In this document: positions 9,587-18,841 of the stretch, piece after piece | Layout of the letters: each line of letters opens with the position of its first letter | Position numbering within the stretch: the first letter of the stretch is position 1 | Assembly: GCF_003245365.1 (NCBI RefSeq) | Contig: NZ_NBIU01000007.1 | Coordinates: 1 to 64,000 of the forward strand | Direction of reading: 5' to 3' | Length of the DNA: 64,000 nt | From: Helicobacter valdiviensis | Lineage (GTDB): Bacteria; Campylobacterota; Campylobacteria; Campylobacterales; Helicobacteraceae | Made by a program: the position numbers and the translations under genes | Notes under the pieces: generated by a model | Told to the model about the DNA's origin: nothing | The model's input: the letters and a program-made list of their open reading frames with translations, nothing else | The model's database searches: none

Positions 9587-10194
9587 TGCAAGTTTTTATA
9601 GCAGGCTCGCATACTGATGTGGGTAAAACCTCTGTAAGTGCAGCTTTATGCTATGGATTTGAACTAGATTATTTTAAGCTTATCCAAGCAGGCACACCAA
9701 CAGATAGCCAAAAAATCGCAACCCTTTGTAAAAATACAAAAATCTACCCACAAGGACAATTTTTAAAAACCCCTGCAAGTCCTCATATAGGAATGCTAAA
9801 AGAAAATATTAACTATGAGGGCTTAAAAATCCCCTTGCCAAATTCTAATAATCTTTTAGTTGAAAGCGCGGGAGGACTTTTTACCCCACTAGATTTTAAA
9901 TATTGTATGATTGATTATGCAAAAGAACACAAACTTAGCACAATTTTAGTAGGAGGCTACTATCTTGGTGGGATTAATCATATTCTTTTAAGTATCCATG
10001 CTTTAAAAAGCTATGGCATAGAGCTTTTAGCACTCATTATTAGTGGGGAGCAAAATCCTAAAATGGATCAGTTTATCTCCCAATATGCTGGTGTAAAAAT
10101 CGCCCATTTAAATACCTATCAAGAAGATTTTTACACTAAATCCTTAGAATTGAAAAAGGAACTAGAACATCTTAATATTTCTTTATCTTCATAA
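9586..10194 (+). CDS. bioD: Dethiobiotin synthetase
   Basis: 202-aa ATP-dependent enzyme converting 7,8-diaminopelargonate and CO2 to dethiobiotin. The P-loop GSHTDVGKT sits at residues 6-14, with YFKLIQAG after it and VESAGGLFTPL downstream, all BioD hallmarks. An in-frame start at 9538 exists, but the ATG at 9586 has AAAGGAT upstream, overlaps the moeB-like stop by one base and begins directly at the conserved N-terminus, so it is preferred. No other bio genes are nearby. Confidence 0.87.
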   Translation: MQVFIAGSHTDVGKTSVSAALCYGFELDYFKLIQAGTPTDSQKIATLCKNTKIYPQGQFLKTPASPHIGMLKENINYEGLKIPLPNSNNLLVESAGGLFTPLDFKYCMIDYAKEHKLSTILVGGYYLGGINHILLSIHALKSYGIELLALIISGEQNPKMDQFISQYAGVKIAHLNTYQEDFYTKSLELKKELEHLNISLSS

Positions 10195-10232
10195 ATTTTG
10201 CATTTGTGAATTTATTAAAGCATTAGTTATGG

Positions 10233-10238
10233 TAGAAT
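10233..10238 (+). promoter_or_regulatory. Extended -10 promoter of the NifS-like gene
   Basis: TGGTAGAAT places TAGAAT at 10233-10238, 37 bp before the TTG start codon. Confidence 0.5.
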
Positions 10239-10275
10239 AAGGCAAAATTTCATATTAATTTCCAAAGGGAGTCAT

Positions 10276-11580
10276 TTGAAAAACGAGTTTTTTAGCCCAC
10301 TCTTACAAGAAAATTTAACCTCCAAGCAAAAAATTAAATTTCTTAGAAAAAATCGTATTTTAGCTAAAAATACAACCTATTTTGACTGGACTGCAAGTGG
10401 GCTTGGACTAAAAGTGGTAGAAAAAAGAATTGCCAAGCTTTTACCCTTTTATGCAAATACCCATTCTGATAATTCTCCCCATTCTAAATTAATGAGCGAA
10501 CTTTATGAGGGTAGTAGAGAAAATTTAAAGCAAATTTTTGGACTTGATGAAAATTATGCACTGATTTCTTGTGGTTTTGGCTCAAGTGCAGCAATTAAAA
10601 AATTTCAAGAAATTATGGGAATTTATATCCCCCCAAAAGCTAAACAACATCTAAATATCAAAAAAGACAATTTACCCTTAGTAATCATAGGCCCTTATGA
10701 ACACCACAGCAATGAGCTAAGCTTTAAAGAGGGATTATGCGAAGTGAAGAGAATCCCGCTTAATTTAGAAGGACTTGTGGATATAGAAACCTTAAAACAA
10801 ACCCTAGAAGCAAACAAAGGGCGTAAGATTATCGCCTCTTTTTCTTTATGTTCTAATGTGAGCGGTATTTTAGTGCCTTTTTGGGAGATTTCTTATTGGA
10901 TAAGAAAATATGGAGGAATTGTATGCTTTGATATGGCAAGCACTTCAAGCTATTTTAATATTCCCTCTTCTTTTTATGATGTAGCTTTTCTTTCCCCCCA
11001 TAAGCTACTTGGTGGAATTGGTAGTAGTGGAATCTTAATTATTAGAAAAGAACTCATTGATAAAAGCCTCCCACCTACATTTTGTGGTGGAGGAGTGGTA
11101 GGCTATGTTTCACGCACCTCACAAATTTATCATTCCAAAGAAGAAATACGCGAAGAAGCAGGAACGCCTGGCATTTTAGAATTTTTGCGTGCTAATTTAG
11201 CCTATAGAGTAAAAGAAGAAATTGGAGAGGGGCTTATTTTAGAAAAAAAATCAAAATTAGCTAAGCCTCTAAGAGAATTTTTACAAAATGAATCTAAAAT
11301 TACTCTTTATGGCAATGAAGCACACAATGCATTAGAAATTTTTTCTTTCAATATCAAAAACCACTCTCCTTATGAAATTGCAAAATTTCTAGGAGAAAAA
11401 GGAATTTTAGTGCGTGCTGGCTGTGCTTGTGCTGGTCCTTATGGACATGATTTATTAGGTTTAGAAGATAATGCGATTTTTAAAGAAAAACCCGGTTGGA
11501 TTAGAATAAGTGTGCATTATACACACAAAAAAGAAGAAATTACTCATCTTTGTGATTGTTTGAAGGCTTTTTTAATTTAG
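10276..11580 (+). CDS. NifS-like class V aminotransferase (cysteine desulfurase family)
   Basis: 434-aa PLP-dependent enzyme. The PLP lysine is in SPHKLLGG. A C-terminal flexible loop carries RAGCACAGPYG, with a cysteine in the catalytic position of desulfurases, and the N-terminus has TYFDWTASGLG. It resembles the NifS-like protein HP0405 of H. pylori rather than the housekeeping NifS. It starts at TTG preceded by GGGAG. Sulfur mobilisation from cysteine is the likely chemistry. The physiological acceptor is unknown, although the nearby ThiF/MoeB and biotin genes also belong to sulfur-using pathways. Confidence 0.75.
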   Translation: MKNEFFSPLLQENLTSKQKIKFLRKNRILAKNTTYFDWTASGLGLKVVEKRIAKLLPFYANTHSDNSPHSKLMSELYEGSRENLKQIFGLDENYALISCGFGSSAAIKKFQEIMGIYIPPKAKQHLNIKKDNLPLVIIGPYEHHSNELSFKEGLCEVKRIPLNLEGLVDIETLKQTLEANKGRKIIASFSLCSNVSGILVPFWEISYWIRKYGGIVCFDMASTSSYFNIPSSFYDVAFLSPHKLLGGIGSSGILIIRKELIDKSLPPTFCGGGVVGYVSRTSQIYHSKEEIREEAGTPGILEFLRANLAYRVKEEIGEGLILEKKSKLAKPLREFLQNESKITLYGNEAHNALEIFSFNIKNHSPYEIAKFLGEKGILVRAGCACAGPYGHDLLGLEDNAIFKEKPGWIRISVHYTHKKEEITHLCDCLKAFLI

Positions 11581-11608
11581 CTTTCATTTTGGATAAAGTA
11601 TTTTGTAG

Positions 11609-11614
11609 TAGAAT
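11609..11614 (+). promoter_or_regulatory. -10 box of the ilvB-ilvH-lpxD operon
   Basis: TAGAAT at 11609-11614, preceded by a T-rich segment and 34 bp upstream of the ilvB ATG. No leader-peptide attenuator with a run of Ile/Val/Leu codons is visible. Confidence 0.5.
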
Positions 11615-11647
11615 ACGAAATTTTACAAGTAAAATTGGGGTAAGAAT

Positions 11648-13339
11648 ATGCAATTAAATGGTTCTGAAATGGTAATACACGCCTTAAAAAATGAAGGTGT
11701 AAAAGTAGTATTTGGTTATCCAGGCGGTGCTGCATTAAATATCTATGATGAGATTTATAAGCAAAATTATTTTACACATATCCTAACAAGACACGAACAA
11801 GCAGCAGTCCATGCTGCTGATGGATATGCAAGAGCAAGTGGAGAAGTAGGAGTAGCTATTGTTACAAGCGGACCAGGCTTTACAAACGCAGTTACAGGAA
11901 TTGCTACTGCTTATATGGATTCTGTTCCTCTTGTAATCATTAGCGGACAAGTGCCTACAAGTCTAATAGGCACAGATGCTTTTCAAGAAATAGATGCGGT
12001 TGGGATTTCACGCCCTTGCACAAAACACAACTATTTAGTAAAAAGTATTGAAGAATTGCCTAGAATCTTAAAAGAGGCTTTTTATATTGCAAAAAGTGGC
12101 AGACCTGGACCTGTGCATATTGATTTACCCAAAGATATTAGTGCAACCCTTGGAGAGTTTAATTATCCAAGCGAGATTAAATTACAAACTTATAAGCCTA
12201 CTTACAAAGGCAATGCAAGACAAATCAAAAAAGCAGCCGAAGCTATTAAGGAAGCAAAAAAACCAATTTTATATTTAGGTGGAGGCTGTATTGCTTCAAA
12301 AAGTGCAGATCTCATTAAAGAGCTTTGCACTCTTACTCAAATTCCTGCAGTAGAAACACTAATGGCAAGAGGGATTTTGCCTAGTGGCTGTCCAAACTTA
12401 CTAGGAATGGTGGGAATGCATGGAAGCTATTGTGCAAATATGGCTATGAGCGAAGCTGATTTAATCATTTCTCTTGGTGCTAGATTTGATGATAGAGTTA
12501 CAGGAAAACTAAGTGAATTTGCAAAATATGCAGAAATTATTCATATTGATATTGATCCTAGCAGTATTTCTAAAATAGTCAATGCTACCTACCCTATTGT
12601 AGGTAATGTTAGCGATGTTTTAGAGGAGCTTTTGCCACTTTTAAGAGAATGCTATGATACCAATACTACTGCACTTTGGAGAGAAACACTTGCTCGTTAT
12701 GATAAGCTTCACCCTCTAAGTTTTAAAGATAGTGATAATATCTTAAAACCTCAATGGGTTTTACAAAAATTGGGTGAAATTTTAGGCAAAAATGCAATCA
12801 TTAGCACCGATGTAGGACAGCACCAAATGTGGGCAGCACAATTTTATCCTTTTTCTTTTCCTAGACAATTTGTTACAAGCGGTGGGCTTGGGACTATGGG
12901 ATTTGGACTGCCTGCTGCTATGGGTGCTAAAAAAGCATATCCTGATAAAATATCCATTAACATTAGCGGAGATGGTTCTATTTTAATGAATATTCAAGAA
13001 CTTATGACTTGTATGGTTTATGATATTCCAGTGATTAATATCATTCTTAATAATAACTATCTTGGAATGGTGCGTCAATGGCAGACTTTTTTCTATGATA
13101 AACGCTATTCGCAGACAGATTTGGAGCAACAACCCGATTTTGTAAAGCTAGTAGAATCTTTTGGAGGTTTTGGAAAAGTTTGCCACACAAAAGAGGAATT
13201 TATCAATGCACTTCAAGCTGCAATAGAAAGTAAAAAAGTTGCACTTTTAGATGTTAGAATTGATAGAATGGAAAATGTTTTACCTATGGTGCCAACTGGT
13301 GGAGCTTTATTTAATATGATGCTAGATTATAAGGAATAA
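11648..13339 (+). CDS. ilvB: Acetolactate synthase large (catalytic) subunit
   Basis: 563-aa thiamine-diphosphate enzyme making acetolactate or acetohydroxybutyrate for valine, leucine and isoleucine synthesis. Visible are the N-terminal FGYPGGAALNIYDEI, the catalytic glutamate in LTRHEQAAVHAADGYA (Glu50), and the ThDP/Mg motif ISGDGSILMN with NNNYLGMVRQW. The ribosome-binding site is GGGGTAAGAAT. It is followed two bases later by its regulatory subunit. The ilvB/I-ilvH-lpxD order is also seen in Campylobacter jejuni. Confidence 0.92.
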   Translation: MQLNGSEMVIHALKNEGVKVVFGYPGGAALNIYDEIYKQNYFTHILTRHEQAAVHAADGYARASGEVGVAIVTSGPGFTNAVTGIATAYMDSVPLVIISGQVPTSLIGTDAFQEIDAVGISRPCTKHNYLVKSIEELPRILKEAFYIAKSGRPGPVHIDLPKDISATLGEFNYPSEIKLQTYKPTYKGNARQIKKAAEAIKEAKKPILYLGGGCIASKSADLIKELCTLTQIPAVETLMARGILPSGCPNLLGMVGMHGSYCANMAMSEADLIISLGARFDDRVTGKLSEFAKYAEIIHIDIDPSSISKIVNATYPIVGNVSDVLEELLPLLRECYDTNTTALWRETLARYDKLHPLSFKDSDNILKPQWVLQKLGEILGKNAIISTDVGQHQMWAAQFYPFSFPRQFVTSGGLGTMGFGLPAAMGAKKAYPDKISINISGDGSILMNIQELMTCMVYDIPVINIILNNNYLGMVRQWQTFFYDKRYSQTDLEQQPDFVKLVESFGGFGKVCHTKEEFINALQAAIESKKVALLDVRIDRMENVLPMVPTGGALFNMMLDYKE

Positions 13340-13341
13340 CT

Positions 13342-13812
13342 ATGGAAACCAAAAGAACTATTATTGTAACTGTTCTTAATGAACATGGAGTTCTCTCTCG
13401 CATTAGCGGTTTATTTGCTGGAAGAGGATATAATATTGAATCTCTAACCGTTGCCCCTTTATTAGAGAGTAATCTCTCACGCATTAGCATTGTTACAAAA
13501 GGCGATGAAAGGGTTTTAGAACAGATTTTAAAGCAACTACACAAGCTTATCCCTGTTTTAAAAGTGTTAGAAGATGAACAAATTAATGAGCTAGAATCTC
13601 TACTTGTAAAATTTAGCAGTAGTGAAAATATAGCAGATTTAAATGCTATTTTTAGTGCTTATAATGGAAAAGTTTTAGAAGTAAATGAAAAAAATGCGAT
13701 TTTTATGGCTTGTGATACTCCAAATCGCATCGAATCTTTACTAAAAGCTATCAAAGCTTATAGGCCAAAGGATATTACTAGAAGTGGAACTTTAGCTATT
13801 GAAACAAATTAG
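13342..13812 (+). CDS. ilvH: Acetolactate synthase small (regulatory) subunit
   Basis: 156-aa protein with an N-terminal ACT domain (TVLNEHGVLSRISGLFAGRG, residues about 9-28) and a C-terminal ferredoxin-like region ending in GTLAIE. It activates the large subunit and confers valine feedback inhibition in the family. The start has AAGGAATAACT upstream, in the ilvB 3' end. It sits between ilvB and lpxD in one operon. Confidence 0.92.
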   Translation: METKRTIIVTVLNEHGVLSRISGLFAGRGYNIESLTVAPLLESNLSRISIVTKGDERVLEQILKQLHKLIPVLKVLEDEQINELESLLVKFSSSENIADLNAIFSAYNGKVLEVNEKNAIFMACDTPNRIESLLKAIKAYRPKDITRSGTLAIETN

Positions 13813-13820
13813 GAATAAAC

Positions 13821-14807
13821 ATGCTATTAATAGAACTTATTAACGATTTAAAAGCAAAAGGCTTAATAGAGCAAGTAATCTTTTATGAAGAAGAATGGAA
13901 AGAATACCAAAATACACACAAAGAAATTACCGCCATTGAATCTCCACAAGTTGCAGAGCATTCTCATATCACTTTTTTAGAAAAAGATAAATACAAAGAA
14001 GAGATTAAAAAAAGCAAGGCAGGAGCAGTTTTATTGCGTTCTTGCGACATAGAAGCACTCAATAAAGAAGCAATAGGTTTAATAAGTCCTGCTCCCTATC
14101 TTGCTATGGCTTATCTTACAAGATTTTTTCAAAAACCACTTTTTCATAAAAAAGAAGAGGCAATCATCTCAAGCAGTGCAGAAATCTTCCAAAATGTAGT
14201 GATAGGAAAGGGGAGTAGCATTGGTGCTGGAACGATTCTAATGGCTGGAGTGGTAATTGGAGAGAATGTAAGTATAGGAAAAAATTGCATTCTTTATCCT
14301 AATGTTTGTGTTTATAATGATACGCTCATAGGCGATGATGTAACAATCCATGCAAATAGTGTAATTGGAAGTGATGGCTTTGGCTATGCACACACACAAA
14401 ATGGAGAGCATATTAAGATTTATCATAATGGAAGAGTTGTGCTAGAAGATTGCGTGGAAATTGGCTCTAATACTTCCATTGATAGGGCTGTTTTTGGGGA
14501 AACCCGTATTAAAAAAGGGGTTAAAATTGATAATCTCGTGCAAATTGGACACAATTGCATAATCGGGGAGCATAGTATTATTGTTTCTCAAGCTGGGATT
14601 TCTGGATCTACAACTACAGGACGCAATGTGGTGCTTGGAGGGCAATCAGGTAGTGCAGGACATCTACACATCGGAGAATTTACTCAAGTAGGAGCAAGAG
14701 GAGCTATCTCAAAAAGTCTTCCTCCTTTTGGAAAATTTTCAGGACACCCACTCTTGCCTATTAATGATTGGCTAAAATTACAAGCTAAACTTAAAAAACT
14801 CATTTAA
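13821..14807 (+). CDS. lpxD: UDP-3-O-acylglucosamine N-acyltransferase
   Basis: 328-aa lipid A enzyme that adds the N-linked hydroxyacyl chain to UDP-3-O-acyl-GlcN. It has an N-terminal uridine-binding domain (to about 105) and a left-handed beta-helix of hexapeptide repeats (about 108-300), including IGHNCIIGEHSIIVSQAGIS with the catalytic histidine region. It starts at ATG after AGGAATAAAC, 8 bp after ilvH. Its stop codon lies inside a bidirectional terminator. Confidence 0.92.
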   Translation: MLLIELINDLKAKGLIEQVIFYEEEWKEYQNTHKEITAIESPQVAEHSHITFLEKDKYKEEIKKSKAGAVLLRSCDIEALNKEAIGLISPAPYLAMAYLTRFFQKPLFHKKEEAIISSSAEIFQNVVIGKGSSIGAGTILMAGVVIGENVSIGKNCILYPNVCVYNDTLIGDDVTIHANSVIGSDGFGYAHTQNGEHIKIYHNGRVVLEDCVEIGSNTSIDRAVFGETRIKKGVKIDNLVQIGHNCIIGEHSIIVSQAGISGSTTTGRNVVLGGQSGSAGHLHIGEFTQVGARGAISKSLPPFGKFSGHPLLPINDWLKLQAKLKKLI

Positions 14808-14827
14808 GGCTCATAAGCCTTAGTTTT
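14805..14827. terminator. Bidirectional terminator between lpxD and the antiporter gene
   Basis: TAAGGCT (14805-14811) pairs with AGCCTTA (14816-14822) around a CATA loop. GTTTTT follows on the plus strand and a run of six T follows on the minus strand. The stem contains the stop codons of both convergent genes. Confidence 0.75.
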
Positions 14828-16019
14828 TAGAAATTTTTAATATTTTTGCCACCCATTTAAGACTCATTCCTTGCAACAATACAGAAAGAATAACAGCAAA
14901 AAAGACAATATTAAAAAACATAGAAGAAACTTCTAGCTGATAAGCATAGGGATAAGTAGCCAAAATAATAGGCACAGCACCTCTTAATCCAACCCATGAG
15001 ATAAAAATCTTTTCTTTAGTATCATAAGGACTTCTACAAAGCGAAATAAACACACTAAGTGGGCGTGCTACAAAAATTAAAACCACTGATAAAATCACCG
15101 CTTGAAGCGTAACAGAACTAAGCTGCGAAGGAAACACAAGCAAACCTAAAACCAAAAATACAACAATCTGCATAATCCAAGCACTACTATCATGAAAAGC
15201 GATAATATTGTCTTTATGAGGAAAGATGTATTTATTAGTTAAAATCCCTGCAATATAAATGCTTAAATACCCATTTCCATAAAGTAAAGAAGAAATTCCA
15301 AATACAAGCAAAAGCCATGCAAGACTTAAAAGCGGATATAACCCTGCTTGTGCTATCTTCACTTTTGCACAAATTTTAGGAAAAAGATAGCCACAAACCA
15401 ATCCAAAAATTCCACCTACAATAAATTGTGCAAAAAACTGAATCACCCACTCCAAAATAGAAGCCTCATGAGGCATAACAATTATTTGCAAAATAGTAAT
15501 GGTTAAAAAAATTGCCATAGGATCATTGCTTCCAGATTCTAACTCTAATAGATAATCAATATTATTTTTTAATTTGATTTTAGAAGAACGCAAAACCATA
15601 AACACGGCTGCTGCATCTGTGGAGCTTACAATCGCACCTAAAAGTAAAGACTCTAAAAAGCTAAAATCTAGCATAGTATAAATACACAATGCCATAACCA
15701 TTGTAGTTAAAAGCACGCCCAAAGTAGCTAACAAAATACCACTTTTAAGCACGGGTTTAATTTCTTTGTAATGTGTATTAAGTCCTCCACTATACAAAAT
15801 AAACACTAAGGCTATTGTGCCTATAATTTGTGCTAAAATTGCATTAGAAAACTCAATACCTCCAATCCCCTCGCTTCCTAGTAGCATACCAATACCCAAA
15901 AACACAAGCAAAAGAGGAATACCAATTTTTTCAGAGATTTTAGAAGCATACGCACTAAAAAAGAGCACACCTCCTAATAGTGCCAAATAAAGATTAAGAT
16001 TAGAAGCTAAATCTCCCAA
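14820..16019 (-). CDS. NhaP2/CvrA-type K+(Na+)/H+ antiporter, short form
   Basis: 399-aa polytopic CPA-superfamily antiporter with 12-13 membrane helices. The ion-site motifs GAIVSSTDAAAVF and LELESGSNDPMAIFL are those of the NhaP2/CvrA group. E. coli CvrA is about 578 aa with C-terminal regulatory domains; this protein ends right after the membrane domain, so it lacks the RCK_C module. It is probably the last gene of the minus-strand series from gyrA, 9 bp after the phosphatase gene. Ion specificity is unknown. Confidence 0.8.
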   Translation of the reverse strand: MGDLASNLNLYLALLGGVLFFSAYASKISEKIGIPLLLVFLGIGMLLGSEGIGGIEFSNAILAQIIGTIALVFILYSGGLNTHYKEIKPVLKSGILLATLGVLLTTMVMALCIYTMLDFSFLESLLLGAIVSSTDAAAVFMVLRSSKIKLKNNIDYLLELESGSNDPMAIFLTITILQIIVMPHEASILEWVIQFFAQFIVGGIFGLVCGYLFPKICAKVKIAQAGLYPLLSLAWLLLVFGISSLLYGNGYLSIYIAGILTNKYIFPHKDNIIAFHDSSAWIMQIVVFLVLGLLVFPSQLSSVTLQAVILSVVLIFVARPLSVFISLCRSPYDTKEKIFISWVGLRGAVPIILATYPYAYQLEVSSMFFNIVFFAVILSVLLQGMSLKWVAKILKISKN

Positions 16020-16028
16020 AATTATCCT

Positions 16029-16487
16029 TTAAGTGAGAATTTTTTGCTTGAATAATTCTTGAATACTATTTTCTAGCATTGCATAAATCTTTTCAAACCC
16101 TTCTAAATTAGGATAGTAATAAGGATCGGGAATATCTTGTCCTTGAAGAGCAAAATCTCCCATTAAAACCACTTTTTCTTTTGGAAAACCAAGCCTTAAA
16201 ATATCGCTCAAATTTTGCCTATCCATCGCCACAACTAAATCAAAGTCTAAATCTGTGTAGCTATTGATTTTACGCCCTCTTAAATGCGATATATCAATAC
16301 CTTTTTGCTTAGCTATTAAAATAGACTTCTCACAAGGTGGCTCATTAATATGCCATCCACTTGTCCCAGCAGAATCTATTTTTAAATCTAGATTTTGTTT
16401 AGTAGCTAAATCCTTTGCAATCCCCTCAGCCAAAGGAGAGCGACAAATATTCCCCAAACATACAAATAAAATTGAAGCAATTCCCAT
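16029..16487 (-). CDS. Low-molecular-weight protein-tyrosine phosphatase
   Basis: 152-aa cytoplasmic phosphatase. The P-loop CLGNICRSP (nucleophile Cys10, Arg16) is near the N-terminus and the general-acid aspartate is in DPYYYP. Wzb-type members dephosphorylate BY-kinases in polysaccharide export, but no kinase is nearby. The start codon overlaps the asd stop by one base (TAATG), indicating translational coupling. Its substrate is unknown. Confidence 0.87.
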   Translation of the reverse strand: MGIASILFVCLGNICRSPLAEGIAKDLATKQNLDLKIDSAGTSGWHINEPPCEKSILIAKQKGIDISHLRGRKINSYTDLDFDLVVAMDRQNLSDILRLGFPKEKVVLMGDFALQGQDIPDPYYYPNLEGFEKIYAMLENSIQELFKQKILT

Positions 16488-17515
16488 TACTCTCCTTGCA
16501 TTTTAATCCATTTTTGCGCAATTCTTACTGCATTTGTAGCAGCTCCTACACGCACTTGATCAGCCACACACCATAAATGCACGATATTTTTATCATAATT
16601 ATCCACTCTAATACGCCCTACATAGGTTTCATCTGTATCTGTGGCAATAAGCGGCATAGGATAAGAATTTTCTTTTGGATTATCCATAAGCACCACAGAT
16701 TCTGCATTTTTTAGCACCTCTTTAATCTCTTTAGCGCTCACTTCTTTATTAAATGCAATAGTAATAGACTCACTATGGCTTCTTAAAACTGGAACCCTCA
16801 CACAAGTTGCACTCACAGCAAAGCTACTATGCATAATCTTATTGGTTTCATTGACCATTTTCATTTCTTCTTTTGTGTAGTCATTATCCAAAAATACATC
16901 AATATGCGGAATAACATTTAAAGCAATTCTATGTGGAAATGCCTTAGGCTCTACACTATCTAAACTAAAATCAAAAAACTTTTGCATTTGCATAATTAAT
17001 TCTTCCATACCCTTTTTACCTGCACCCGATACGGCTTGATAAGTGCTAACATCTACCCTTTTAATCCCAAATGCTAAATGCAAAGGCGCTAAAACCTGCA
17101 CCATTTGAATGGTAGAGCAATTTGGATTTGCAATAATGCCTTTTTTCTCCCATAGTGCAATATCTTCTTCATTCACTTCTGGAACTACTAAAGGCACATC
17201 TTTATCCATTCTAAAATGGCTTGTATTATCAATCACAACCGCACCTGCTTTTGCTGCACTAGGTGCAAATTCTGCACTTATGCTACCACCTGCTGAAAAA
17301 AATGCAATTTGTATATCCTCTTTTTCAAACACATCATGGGTTAGCTCCACCACTTTATGACTTTCTCCTTGAAATTCAATCTCTTTACCCACGCTTCTAG
17401 CACTCGCAAGTGGCAAAATTTTTGCCACTGGAAAATTTCTCTCTTCTAAGATTCTAAAAATCTCCTCACCTACTGCCCCAGTTGCACCCACAACCGCTAC
17501 ATTATATTTTCTCAT
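16487..17515 (-). CDS. asd: Aspartate-semialdehyde dehydrogenase
   Basis: 342-aa NADPH-dependent enzyme forming aspartate semialdehyde for lysine/DAP, threonine and methionine. The N-terminal VVGATGAVG binds NADP, and the catalytic cysteine is Cys133 in NPNCSTIQ. Length is normal. It lies 9 bp after flgR and overlaps the phosphatase start. The flgR-asd order is also found in Campylobacter. It links with murE (DAP addition) elsewhere in this window. Confidence 0.92.
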   Translation of the reverse strand: MRKYNVAVVGATGAVGEEIFRILEERNFPVAKILPLASARSVGKEIEFQGESHKVVELTHDVFEKEDIQIAFFSAGGSISAEFAPSAAKAGAVVIDNTSHFRMDKDVPLVVPEVNEEDIALWEKKGIIANPNCSTIQMVQVLAPLHLAFGIKRVDVSTYQAVSGAGKKGMEELIMQMQKFFDFSLDSVEPKAFPHRIALNVIPHIDVFLDNDYTKEEMKMVNETNKIMHSSFAVSATCVRVPVLRSHSESITIAFNKEVSAKEIKEVLKNAESVVLMDNPKENSYPMPLIATDTDETYVGRIRVDNYDKNIVHLWCVADQVRVGAATNAVRIAQKWIKMQGE

Positions 17516-17524
17516 TTTTACTCC

Positions 17525-18829
17525 TTACAATTTAATTTGATAGTGTTCCATTTTCTTGCTTAGAATTTCTTTTTTCATTCCTAAAATCTCACAAGCTCTA
17601 TCTAAATCTGAATCGCTTGCTTTTAGAGCTTCAATAATAAGTTCTTCTTCTAGCGAAGCAATCTTCTTCTCTCCTGCACTCTCACGCGAGGTTAAAAATA
17701 AATCTTCTGGCAATATTTTATCTTCTTCACACAAAATTGCAGCTCTCTCTACTACCGATAAAAGCTCTCTAATATTTCCTGGCCACCTATAAGATAAAAG
17801 TTGCTCTTTAGCACCCTCACCCCAAGTTTTTTTACCCACGCCATATTGGCTATCTACCTGCTCTAGCTTCCATTCACTAAGAGGGATAATCTCTTCTTTT
17901 CGCTCACGCAAAGGGGGAATATGGATAGGAATGGTTTGCAATCTAAAATACAAATCCTCCCTAAACTCTCCTCTTTTAATCTTTTTTTCAATATCTGCAT
18001 TTGTAGCAGCAATAAGGCGTATGTCTATTTTAATGGGCTTATTAGAACCAAGCCTTACCACTTCTTTTTCTTGTAGCACTCTTAAAAGCTTTGCTTGAAG
18101 TCCCATAGGCATTTCACCTATTTCATCTAAAAATACACTACCACCATTTGCACACTCAAACTTCCCTGCTCTTCCTTCTGTCGCATCTGTAAAAGCACCT
18201 TTTTCATATCCAAAAAGTTCCGATTCTAGCAAATTTTCTGGAATTGCTGCCATATTAATAGCCACAAAAGGCTTATCCAATCTTGTAGAATTTTGGTGGA
18301 TATAATTTGCAAAAAGCTCTTTGCCTACTCCACTCTCCCCTAAAAATAACACAGAAGCATCTGTTTTAGCAGCTTTAGAAGCCAACTTTAAAGCACCCTC
18401 TAATGCAGGAGAAGTCGCAATAAAAGAATTTTTCTCTTTAGTTTTTTTGGTGCTTTTCTTTTCAGCCTTACCTATTACTTCTTTTGCTTTTTTGGCTCTA
18501 TGAATTGCTTCTACCAAAGTTTCAATTTCAAAAGGTTTGGTTAAAAAGTCTTTTACACCAAGCCTAATAGAATCAATAGCTTTATTCAAAGTTGCATTTC
18601 CTGTGATAATCAACGCCTCATACTTGCCATTTAATTCACGCAAAAACTCTAGCCCATCCATTTGTGGCATATTAATATCCGTAATGATTAAATCCACAGA
18701 ATCATCTAGCTTTTTTAAGGCATCTTTAGCACTTTTAAAGCTAATTACTTCAAATTCATCATATTCACCTAAAGCAATTTCAAGCGATTTTCTCATATTA
18801 ATATCATCTTCAACAATGGCAAGCTTCAT
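17525..18829 (-). CDS. flgR: FlgR, NtrC-family sigma-54 activator of flagellar genes
   Basis: 434-aa response regulator. The receiver domain (1-115) has phospho-acceptor Asp51. The AAA+ domain has Walker A GESGVGKE (164-171) and Walker [11 protein letters not shown] (231-240). The C-terminal Fis-type helix-turn-helix (about 405-430) is intact, unlike H. pylori FlgR, which lacks it. The sigma-54 contact loop reads GAFTDA (211-216) instead of GAFTGA. With RpoN and the kinase FlgS it switches on rod, hook and basal-body genes. It sits between an exported protein and asd. Confidence 0.9.
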   Translation of the reverse strand: MKLAIVEDDINMRKSLEIALGEYDEFEVISFKSAKDALKKLDDSVDLIITDINMPQMDGLEFLRELNGKYEALIITGNATLNKAIDSIRLGVKDFLTKPFEIETLVEAIHRAKKAKEVIGKAEKKSTKKTKEKNSFIATSPALEGALKLASKAAKTDASVLFLGESGVGKELFANYIHQNSTRLDKPFVAINMAAIPENLLESELFGYEKGAFTDATEGRAGKFECANGGSVFLDEIGEMPMGLQAKLLRVLQEKEVVRLGSNKPIKIDIRLIAATNADIEKKIKRGEFREDLYFRLQTIPIHIPPLRERKEEIIPLSEWKLEQVDSQYGVGKKTWGEGAKEQLLSYRWPGNIRELLSVVERAAILCEEDKILPEDLFLTSRESAGEKKIASLEEELIIEALKASDSDLDRACEILGMKKEILSKKMEHYQIKL

Positions 18830-18841
18830 TTTTTCTCCTTT

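Noticed and set aside
10200..10260. Riboswitch (TPP or biotin-related) ahead of the NifS-like gene
   Set aside because: The 80-bp spacer has only a promoter and a ribosome-binding site; no conserved riboswitch core was recognised.
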